Source of the DNA: Bacteroidaceae bacterium
Lineage (GTDB): Bacteria > Bacteroidota > Bacteroidia > Bacteroidales > Bacteroidaceae
Direction: 5' to 3'
NCBI GenBank assembly: GCA_900768625.1
Contig: CAAGDO010000320.1
Coordinates: 1-14,571, forward strand
DNA: 14,571 nt
Both the position numbers and the translations under genes were made by a program. A model generated the notes under the pieces. That model saw only the letters and a program-made list of their open reading frames with translations. It did no database searches and was not told the DNA's origin. Shown piece by piece: positions 1 through 5,380 of the stretch. How positions within the stretch are numbered: position 1 is the stretch's first letter; every line of letters begins with the position of its first letter.

Positions 1-384
1 AACCTTTGCCGAACCGCTCTTGTAGGTAAGGGTAGTGTAGCAAGCATCGGATTCATCCTGTGCCATCAGCTCCAATGACTTCTTAGAGAAATCATCACCT
101 ACTTTAGGCTCTGTTGAATCCGTGTAAGAGAATTGATAAAACCAACTGTCCTTAGTGTTACCAACTTGATTAAATACCCCTACAGTAAATTCACCTTTAC
201 CTGCTTCCGCATCGAAACTTCCCTCTTGAACAACATATGTGTCAACTTCGTAACTCTTACCATTGATTTGGATTGTGTTTGATGAAGAAGGATTATCATC
301 ATCATCGTCACTTCCGCAACTGATTAGTGCAAATGGCATCAAAGCGAGCAATGCCAACATCAACAACTTAAAATGCTTTTTCAT
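1..384 (-). CDS. Small surface-type lipoprotein, C-terminus cut by window edge
   Basis: The frame is open from ATG 384-382 to the left edge (128 codons seen), so the C-terminus is missing. The protein begins MKKHFKLLMLALLAL and has a lipobox ending ALISC, a typical lipoprotein signal peptide with cleavage before Cys23. The cysteine is followed by GS and five aspartates. In Bacteroidetes, acidic residues right after the acylated cysteine are known to act as an export signal to the outer face of the outer membrane, so surface exposure is inferred. The rest is Ser/Thr/Asp/Lys-rich and probably beta-structured, with no family that I recognise. The start is the only ATG that places a basic n-region before the hydrophobic stretch. 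It is transcribed from the promoter at 710-717 or from an unseen closer one. Function unknown. Confidence 0.85.
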   Translation of the reverse strand, partial: MKKHFKLLMLALLALMPFALISCGSDDDDDNPSSSNTIQINGKSYEVDTYVVQEGSFDAEAGKGEFTVGVFNQVGNTKDSWFYQFSYTDSTEPKVGDDFSKKSLELMAQDESDACYTTLTYKSGSAKV

Positions 385-704
385 TTTGCTTCATGTGACG
401 CACCTTCAGCCCAAACAGTGCTGTTCGTAATTTGATGTTAGGGAGCATAAAAAGAAAAGTGAGGCTTTATTGCTCCTTCTCCCTCTGTGTGACTGCTTGG
501 ACTCCGTTGGTTTATGGAAAAAGGAGAATAAGCCCCACCTGTACGTATCTCGTCTTTGTATACGAATACACGCCAAGTAGAGGCATATTCTCACTACACT
601 CCAATAAACCATTTTGCGAAAGTGTCCAAGTTTCACACGGAGGAGTATGGCGAAATACGCTTCTCTAAATATGTCCGTCAATAAAGCCTATTTCGGCAAT
701 ATGA
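385..704 (-). promoter_or_regulatory. Long structured 5' leader of the lipoprotein gene, attenuator-like folds
   Basis: This stretch between the promoter at 710-717 and the lipoprotein ATG holds no convincing gene. Read on the minus strand, 592-580 (GAGAATATGCCTC) pairs with 536-524 (GGGGCTTATTCTC) over 13 positions with one mismatch and one G-T pair; the interior 579-537 continues as an imperfect stem, giving a 69-nt hairpin. The same 3' arm (534-523) can instead pair with 482-463, which contains GGAGAA and AATAAAGCC. That alternative hairpin is followed by the T-rich stretch 458-449. The pattern resembles an antiterminator/terminator choice. A further inverted pair, CGAAATA 651-657 and TATTTCG 689-695, lies at the 5' end. 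The ligand or signal, if any, is unknown, and the alternative hairpin has a large loop of about 40 nt. Confidence 0.4.
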
Positions 705-709
705 CACTG

Positions 710-717
710 CAAAGGTA
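710..717 (-). promoter_or_regulatory. Bacteroidetes -7 element TACCTTTG
   Basis: On the minus strand this reads TACCTTTG followed by C, matching the Bacteroidetes primary sigma factor -7 consensus TAnnTTTG exactly. The -33 region is only AT-rich, without a clear TTTG. Transcription would start near 704 and run through the long leader into the lipoprotein gene. Confidence 0.6.
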
Positions 718-845
718 ACTAAAAATGTTAAGACTAAAGAATAAATCGAATTGAAATTGATGTTTTGTGTTTGTATTTAGAATAACTTCACTTTATCTGT
801 GCAATCTATACTGCATCTGTGTCATAATAACCTTTTAGATTTGAT

Positions 846-934
846 TGATACAATAAAACAAATGTATCAGAACCCAAACAAAGATGATTTTGATACAATT
901 GGGATTCTGATACAAAAGTTCTAAAATTGATACA
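846..934. repeat. Array of five TGATACA repeats, iteron-like, with a nested inverted repeat
   Basis: TGATACA occurs at 846-852, 891-897, 908-914 and 928-934, and inverted (TGTATCA) at 863-869. Spacings between starts are 17, 28, 17 and 20 bases. The first, third and fourth direct copies extend to TGATACAA. Copies two and four form a near-perfect inverted repeat: TGTATCAGAA (863-872) with TTCTGATACA (905-914), then CCC with GGG across one bulged base. Short repeats at near-helical spacing beside a replication-initiator-like gene resemble plasmid iterons or an initiator-binding site. A transcription terminator or an operator for the adjacent operon is possible, because the array starts at the 3' end of the last ORF. 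Confidence 0.5.
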
Positions 935-1232
935 CATCTTCGACTTGTATAGTTTGGTTTGTTTGCCTTGCTTCTCTTGCTTTCTTTTCTCTCTCTGCCA
1001 TATCATACAACCTCTGTTCATGTTCGTTTGGTTCAAATAAGGCGTTGAAGAATTTATCGTCTTCATTCTGAGTGTTGCTTGATTGACGTGCTTGTGAAGT
1101 AGGCTTCATACTTTGAGGCAATTCTCCTTTGAAATGAATACCCCATTTATTATAAAGGTCATACATCAAGGCAATTGGATTTTGTGGATTGTCTGTTAGT
1201 TGTCTACTAATGTATTTTCTTTTGCCATTCAT
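921..1232 (-). CDS. Hypothetical protein, in frame with the upstream initiator-like gene
   Basis: This is a 103-aa hydrophilic, charged protein starting MNGKRKYISRQ, with no family that I recognise. I chose ATG 1232 because GGAG lies six bases before it (1242-1239), a good Shine-Dalgarno; the frame also allows a TTG at 1244. The frame is the same as that of the preceding gene and is open back to that gene's stop codon at 1262-1260. So the pair reads as one protein interrupted by a single TAA. Either this is a separate, closely spaced gene with its own ribosome site, or it is the C-terminal part of a longer replication protein split by a nonsense mutation. The C-terminal third is rich in Glu, Arg, Lys and Gln and probably helical. 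Its 3' end overlaps the TGATACA array. Confidence 0.6.
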   Translation of the reverse strand: MNGKRKYISRQLTDNPQNPIALMYDLYNKWGIHFKGELPQSMKPTSQARQSSNTQNEDDKFFNALFEPNEHEQRLYDMAEREKKAREARQTNQTIQVEDVYQF

Positions 1233-1259
1233 GAATTTCTCCAATTGCTCTGTTATCCT

Positions 1260-1262
1260 TTA
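1260..1262 (-). other. Single in-frame TAA between two open segments
   Basis: The codons around it read CAA AAG TAA AGG ATA ACA on the minus strand. The frame is open for 255 codons before and 112 codons after this one stop. It could be a point nonsense mutation, a genuine gene boundary or a readthrough site; the sequence alone does not decide. Confidence 0.6.
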
Positions 1263-2027
1263 CTTTTGGTCTGAATAAGGACACAAAGCAATTTGTTTTT
1301 GAATTTCATTCTTTATCTGAAATACACCTACAATGTCGTTTGTGTTTTTCAATCTGTCAAATAGGGTATGAGTTTCTGCAAATTTCCAACTGTTTTGTTG
1401 AGGCTCTTCAATTTGTGATTGAGGTGAAACATTTACTTTATCTAAAGCTTTTGTCTTTGATGGTAAAAATGAATTTGAATTTTCAATACTGAGGTCTGTT
1501 AAGTCTTTCTCTTCATATCCTCTATTGTTTGTTATGTTTCTTATTGAACCATCAATGCAATTTGAATCAATTGTTTTATTTATTCTTTTCTCTTCAATAT
1601 TATGTTGGTTCAATTTGGAACTTACGGAAGTTTCATTCTGAACATTTGGCATAGTTCGTTCTGGTACCTTATCTGTTAATTCTGTTTCTTGGTGTTCCTC
1701 AAAATTTGAACAATAGTTCTTGTAGATGTTGTTCAGCAAAGAATAATCAAGTTCATACTCATTTGCTAATTTTGAATTCGCTCCCTTGTTCACCTTGGTG
1801 CATATTAGCAATCCCATCGACCTTAGATTTTTCAAAGTTCTCTTGATTGTGCTTTCTGACACATTGCACTCTTTTACTAAGTCTTTTATTGACTTGAAAT
1901 AGGTCTTGCCATTGTTCTTGCAATATTCATAACCATTCCACATCGTAGCAAATACGATTCTTTCCACAGGCTGTAGTACAACCATTTCTTTGTAAAGTCT
2001 TACAAATGTTGATTCGTTCTTGTCCAT
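1260..2027 (-). CDS. Winged-helix protein resembling a plasmid or phage replication initiator
   Basis: This is a 255-aa protein. Residues about 20-95 look like a winged helix-turn-helix of the HTH_36 kind: a helix around VERIVFATMWNGYEYC, then SIKDLVKECNVSESTIKRTL with the recognition helix near 57-68, then MGLL leading into a basic wing. Such domains are found in replication initiators and replisome organisers of plasmids and phages, so DNA binding is well supported and replication is inferred. Residues about 110-220 are a low-complexity Asn/Ser/Thr/Glu linker. The gene starts 3 bases after the NUMOD3-like gene stops, so the two are almost certainly co-transcribed and probably translationally coupled. 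Base composition is much more AT-rich than in the chromosomal genes to the right, suggesting transfer. A transcription regulator is the main alternative. Confidence 0.65.
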   Translation of the reverse strand: MDKNESTFVRLYKEMVVLQPVERIVFATMWNGYEYCKNNGKTYFKSIKDLVKECNVSESTIKRTLKNLRSMGLLICTKVNKGANSKLANEYELDYSLLNNIYKNYCSNFEEHQETELTDKVPERTMPNVQNETSVSSKLNQHNIEEKRINKTIDSNCIDGSIRNITNNRGYEEKDLTDLSIENSNSFLPSKTKALDKVNVSPQSQIEEPQQNSWKFAETHTLFDRLKNTNDIVGVFQIKNEIQKQIALCPYSDQK

Positions 2028-2030
2028 ATC

Positions 2031-2198
2031 TTATTCGTTATTTATATTATTAGTAGTAACTGAAGGAACTGTGTTCCAATACTTTTTCAATGCTTCTGCC
2101 AAAGCCTTTTTGTGTTGCTCAGTCTTTGGCTTTCCTTTTAACGCTTTTGAAATCTTCTGTCGTGTTTCTTCTTTCAATGTCCTGTTTGTACGTTTCAT
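2031..2198 (-). CDS. 55-aa NUMOD3-like DNA-binding peptide
   Basis: This is a small basic protein starting MKRTNRTLKEET. Residues about 8-41 contain the segment TRQKISKALKGK followed by TEQHKKALAEALKKYW, which matches the helical repeat style of NUMOD3, a DNA-binding motif best known from homing endonucleases. No nuclease domain is present, so this is a free-standing motif. The start at 2198 is preferred over upstream codons of a 100-aa frame, because the promoter element at 2238-2231 would place transcription initiation near 2226 and exclude the longer forms except one at ATG 2225. It is the first gene of the AT-rich operon and stops 3 bases before the initiator-like gene begins. A role as regulator or accessory DNA-binding protein of the element is inferred. 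Confidence 0.6.
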   Translation of the reverse strand: MKRTNRTLKEETRQKISKALKGKPKTEQHKKALAEALKKYWNTVPSVTTNNINNE

Positions 2199-2230
2199 AG
2201 TGTTTATATTCAAAATCTTATTCATCGCTC

Positions 2231-2238
2231 CAAATATA
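2231..2238 (-). promoter_or_regulatory. Bacteroidetes -7 element TATATTTG
   Basis: The minus strand reads TATATTTG, a full match to TAnnTTTG. It lies 33 bases before the ATG of the NUMOD3-like gene, the right distance for a short leader, and would drive the three-ORF AT-rich operon. The upstream -33 region is AT-rich without a clear TTTG. Confidence 0.6.
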
Positions 2239-2341
2239 CAACTTGAGTTTAAATAAATATAGGTAAGAATGTTAAAAATATCAAGTTTAGTAAGCTTTCT
2301 GAAAATATTCCGGAAAATTTTCAAAAGACGCAAGGAAAACG

Positions 2342-2413
2342 GTTATAGACTATGCCTCGCTCCCTCTATAGGGGTAGGCAAAGAGAGGATACGGTGGAAG
2401 CCCTCCCTATAAC
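2342..2413. other. Foldable element: closing stem with two internal hairpins
   Basis: GTTATAG (2342-2348) pairs perfectly with CTATAAC (2407-2413). Inside lie a hairpin TGCCT 2353-2357 with AGGCA 2376-2380, extended by CCC 2362-2364 with GGG 2371-2373, and a small stem GAGG 2385-2388 with CCTC 2402-2405. The whole forms a three-way junction. It could be a small RNA, part of an origin, or a DNA structure recognised by a protein. It lies upstream of the 2231-2238 promoter, so it is not in that operon's leader. No match to a known RNA family was recognised. Confidence 0.35.
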
Positions 2414-2435
2414 TCATATATATACAGTACTTTAG

Positions 2436-2557
2436 AGTAGCTTGAACAGCTTTTGCTGCTACTGAATGCTACACCTTATTATATAAGGTGGGCAACCACG
2501 TTTGCCTTGTTTGGTCTTTAATACTACGTACCGTTACACCTTATTATATATATAAGG
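2436..2557. repeat. Hairpin chain with a duplicated 16-mer TACACCTTATTATATA
   Basis: The 16-mer TACACCTTATTATATA occurs at 2470-2485 and 2535-2550, 65 bases apart. Each copy sits in an inverted repeat: CACCTTAT 2472-2479 with ATAAGGTG 2483-2490, and CCTTAT 2539-2544 with ATAAGG 2552-2557. Two more hairpins lie before and between them: AGTAGC 2436-2441 with GCTACT 2458-2463 (inner AGC/GCT), and GGCAA 2491-2495 with TTGCC 2502-2506. Such stem-loop runs are common in plasmid origins and transfer or integration sites; the role here is unknown. Confidence 0.45.
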
Positions 2558-2762
2558 GCTGATGTTGATTGTCTTTTTGAGGCTTGAAATCAATTGATTT
2601 TAAGTCGAATAAATCTTGTAAGTAGCTGATTGTCACGGAGGTGTGCGCTGCTTGTACTGTCCCCGATAAATATCCCCGATAATAGCTAACTCTCTGAATA
2701 TCAGATATAGAGTATAATTGAGTGGGAGTGATTCCACGTTGATCAAAGCGCCAACCATTTTA
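2558..2762. other. Non-coding transition from AT-rich island to chromosome
   Basis: No gene is supported here; the short frames crossing it run through the terminator hairpin. The one notable feature is CCCCGATAA at 2661-2669 repeated at 2674-2682 (period 13). Composition changes from AT-rich to the chromosomal average, so one boundary of the island probably falls in this stretch, but I see no matching attachment repeat near 690-840. Confidence 0.4.
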
Positions 2763-2806
2763 AAAAAACGGGCAGCCCCGTCAGGAAATCTTCCTGGCGG
2801 GGCTGC
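2762..2806 (-). terminator. Strong intrinsic terminator of the TonB-dependent receptor gene
   Basis: GCAGCCCCG (2772-2780) pairs with CGGGGCTGC (2798-2806), then T with G, then CAGGAA (2782-2787) with TTCCTG (2791-2796), leaving a 3-base loop. On the minus strand the stem is followed by seven T (2768-2762). It lies about 50 bases past the receptor stop codon. The plus-strand side has TTTCGATTTTTG, so it may work in both directions. Confidence 0.9.
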
Positions 2807-2856
2807 TCTTTCGATTTTTGTTGGTGAGAATGAGGCGTGCCGCTCTTTCCATCCCA

Positions 2857-5271
2857 TCAGAATTCCACGCTCAGACGGACGTTCAGCTGTCGTCCTGTGA
2901 GGAAGTTGGGCACGGCATACTGCGTGTTAGTGATGTCAGTCACCCAATAGTAGGAGTTGACGTTGTCGATGCCGAGGAGGTTGAAGCAGTCGAGTCCGAG
3001 CCATGCGTTCTTGATGCTTCGTCCGAATCCATGCGTGATGTGTCGGTCTTCGTTTTTGATCAAGCGATAGCTCATACCCGCGTCCACACGTTTGTATGCC
3101 GGTGCTCGGAAGTTATGGTCAGTCCATGAGCTTCGAGGCGAACGGAACGGCAGACCATCGGCAAATGCCGCCTTGAGGGTGAACATCCATCGGGTGCTTC
3201 CAGGGAAATAGTCTGTGAAGAAGAGCGACACGTTGTATCGTTGGTCCGTGGGTCGTGGCACCCATGTTCCGTTGATTTTCTCTTGTGTGCGCATCAGCGA
3301 GAGCGTGAGCCATGAGTCTGTGCCAACCACAAATTCCCCGTAGAGCTTGAAGTCCACCCCTGCAGCATAACCGGAGGAAGCATTTTGACCGTAGTAGACG
3401 ACCCTGACGTTGTCGACCGTGTAGGGGATGAGTCGTGAGAGCGCTTTGTAGTAGGCTTCAGCAGTGAAGCGGAAGGGGCGTCCGGCCATGCGGAAGGTAT
3501 AGTCCGATCCCGCAACGAAATGGATGGAGCGTTGCGAACGGATGTTCTTGTTCAGCGTGACGGTTGAGATGCCATTGACAATCGTTGTATCCTTGAGCTC
3601 CTTGTAGAAGGGTGCCTGATAGTAGAAACCTGTGGCGAACCGGAATGTCCAGTTGTCGGAAAAGGACGGGAGCAATCCCACAGACATACGGGGGGAAACG
3701 AGCGTCTCGCTGTTCCAATTCCAATGGCTCAGGCGAAGTCCATAGGTGACGTTGAAGAGTCCCGTTTTTGTACGGATACGCCATTGGTCCTGCAAGTAGG
3801 CATGGATGCGTGAAGTGGTTATGTCAGCTTGCGAGCGCTGGGAGAAGATGAGTCGTAGCACGTCGGGCGAGGTCGGGAGAGAATGACCCATGGAGTCGCG
3901 CATTTCCCATTCGCGTGAGTTCTCACGAATCCGTTCTGACTGGAAATTGACCCCGGCCTGAAGCGTGTGGGCCGTGATCTTGCTTCGGAAAGAGAGCCCC
4001 ACGTTCATCACACGCGCTTGCAAGCGGTTACGTGCATGCTCCATGTAGGTACCCACGCCGAGCGAACTTTCTGATACGGATTCATTGAGCCAGTATTCGC
4101 CGTGGATGTCATAGGTCTCGTGTTCCTTGGTGGAATAGGTGGAGAGCTGAAGGGCGGCATACGTGTTGGGCGTGAAGTGTCGGGTGAGTGTGGCAGCACC
4201 GAAGAAAGTGCGGAAGAAATCATTTTCCTTACCGTCGAAATAGACTTTGAATGTGCGAGGGTTATCCATTGTTCCAAACTTCGTTTCCCGGTCGGAGGGT
4301 TCGAAGTTATAGTGGTTGTCGGAGATGTTGCCGAGCAAGTCGAAACTCCATCGCTGCGACGGACGCCATGAGAGGTAGGCTTGATAGTCGAGGAAGTGAG
4401 GCTTATATTCACCTCCTGTGTCGAGCGAGCCAAGCAGCAGGCGGGTGGTCTTGTAGCGCACGGAGGTCATGAGGCTTACTTTCTTGTTGCCCCATCCGAC
4501 GTAGGCTCCTCCTCCGAGCAGTGAACCGTTGACGGTGGCTTCGAAGGCTTCGGGGCGCTTGTAGGTGATGTCGAGCACGGATGACATCTTGTCGGTATAG
4601 CGTGCCTCAAATCCTCCTGATGAGAATTTGATGTTTTCAACCATGTCCGGGTTGATGATGGAGAGGCCCTCCTGCTGTCCGGACCGCACGAGCATGGGGC
4701 GATAGACTTCGACCCCGTTGAGATAGACACAGTTTTCATCGAAAGACCCCCCTCTCACGTTGTATTGCGACGAAAGTTCATTGTGGGTTGATACGCCAGC
4801 TTGTGTGGCAATCACTTCTTCCACGGCGTTGCCCGTCGTCGAGGGAGAGAGCTTGGTGTCAGGTTTGGTAATGTGTTGCATGCTTCCCGTCTGCACGGCA
4901 CGCCCTGTGATGACAGCTTCGCCCAATGAACTCTTTTCGTAGACGGGGAGCACGACGTCGAGCCGTACGGAATCGGCTGGCGAACGGAGGAGGCGTTTGC
5001 GCGTTTCATAGCCAATCATGGAGTAGATGACACGAACGGAATCGGCAGACTGACACCACAAGCTGTATTCGCCCTTCAGATTGGTGAGGGCAAAGGCATT
5101 CTGCCCATTGACGCGCACAGAGGCCATTTCGATGGGTTCCCCCTTGTCGTCTCTGACGGTGCCGTGGATGCGTGTTTGCCGTTGTGCATGCAATATGGAG
5201 GGTACGCCGCAGAGTATGACCATCAGGAGAGGCCATAGAAACTGCAGGGGATGGTGAGCGAATCGTTTCAT
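2857..5271 (-). CDS. TonB-dependent outer-membrane receptor with carboxypeptidase-regulatory-like domain
   Basis: This is an 804-aa outer-membrane active-transport protein. Its signal peptide, MKRFAHHPLQ to LHAQ, is cut near residue 29. Residues about 34-112 form a carboxypeptidase-D regulatory-like beta-sandwich (IHGTVRDDKGEPIEMASVRV). The plug is at about 140-236, with NVRGGSFDENCVYLNGVEVY and SSGGFEARYTDKMSSVLDI. The rest is the beta-barrel, ending RLSVEF with the terminal Phe usual for such proteins. No SusD-type partner gene is adjacent, so it is not a classic SusCD pair, and the substrate is unknown. I chose ATG 5271 over ATG 5304 because the latter lies in a hairpin stem and would put 11 non-signal-like residues before the basic n-region. 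The upstream neighbour is a lipoprotein-type permease, but a hairpin separates the two, so linkage is uncertain. Confidence 0.9.
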   Translation of the reverse strand: MKRFAHHPLQFLWPLLMVILCGVPSILHAQRQTRIHGTVRDDKGEPIEMASVRVNGQNAFALTNLKGEYSLWCQSADSVRVIYSMIGYETRKRLLRSPADSVRLDVVLPVYEKSSLGEAVITGRAVQTGSMQHITKPDTKLSPSTTGNAVEEVIATQAGVSTHNELSSQYNVRGGSFDENCVYLNGVEVYRPMLVRSGQQEGLSIINPDMVENIKFSSGGFEARYTDKMSSVLDITYKRPEAFEATVNGSLLGGGAYVGWGNKKVSLMTSVRYKTTRLLLGSLDTGGEYKPHFLDYQAYLSWRPSQRWSFDLLGNISDNHYNFEPSDRETKFGTMDNPRTFKVYFDGKENDFFRTFFGAATLTRHFTPNTYAALQLSTYSTKEHETYDIHGEYWLNESVSESSLGVGTYMEHARNRLQARVMNVGLSFRSKITAHTLQAGVNFQSERIRENSREWEMRDSMGHSLPTSPDVLRLIFSQRSQADITTSRIHAYLQDQWRIRTKTGLFNVTYGLRLSHWNWNSETLVSPRMSVGLLPSFSDNWTFRFATGFYYQAPFYKELKDTTIVNGISTVTLNKNIRSQRSIHFVAGSDYTFRMAGRPFRFTAEAYYKALSRLIPYTVDNVRVVYYGQNASSGYAAGVDFKLYGEFVVGTDSWLTLSLMRTQEKINGTWVPRPTDQRYNVSLFFTDYFPGSTRWMFTLKAAFADGLPFRSPRSSWTDHNFRAPAYKRVDAGMSYRLIKNEDRHITHGFGRSIKNAWLGLDCFNLLGIDNVNSYYWVTDITNTQYAVPNFLTGRQLNVRLSVEF

Positions 5272-5301
5272 TGTCAAGTAGGTGGGGTGGGGAAAATTCA
5301 G

Positions 5302-5351
5302 CATAGGCCTGAGGCTCTCCTTTTCAGGAAAGGACTCAGGCCTATGTTTTT
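5302..5351. terminator. Hairpin between permease and receptor genes
   Basis: CATAGGCCTGAG (5302-5313) pairs perfectly with CTCAGGCCTATG (5335-5346), and inside it TCCTTT (5318-5323) pairs with AAAGGA (5329-5334). It lies 35 bases past the permease stop. The T-run (5347-5351) is on the plus-strand side, whereas the minus-strand side has only AATTTT. Termination of the permease transcript is likely but may be incomplete, and plus-strand termination would also fit. Confidence 0.65.
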
Positions 5352-5380
5352 AAGGTATATATAATAAAAGGGCAGAACAA

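Noticed and set aside
406..681. 91-codon minus-strand frame and an overlapping plus-strand frame at 432-668
   Set aside because: The minus frame starts with TTG, has no signal or domain pattern and covers the hairpin-rich leader. The plus frame has no promoter. Both look like chance frames through a structured non-coding region.
846..934. CRISPR array
   Set aside because: The repeats are only 7-9 bases, unevenly spaced and present in both orientations; no cas gene is nearby.
806..1066. 86-codon minus-strand frame over the repeat array
   Set aside because: It overlaps the 921-1232 ORF in another frame and runs through the TGATACA repeats; composition is unlike a real protein.
2633..2900. Short frames on both strands across the terminator
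   Set aside because: They read through the 2772-2806 stem-loop and have no supporting start context.
2857..5271. SusC-type glycan uptake system
   Set aside because: No SusD-like gene is adjacent, and the protein (804 aa) is shorter than usual SusC proteins of about 1000 residues.
5272..5304. Upstream ATG extending the TonB receptor by 11 residues
   Set aside because: The ATG lies in the stem of the 5302-5346 hairpin, and the added residues precede, and would disrupt, a normal signal peptide.
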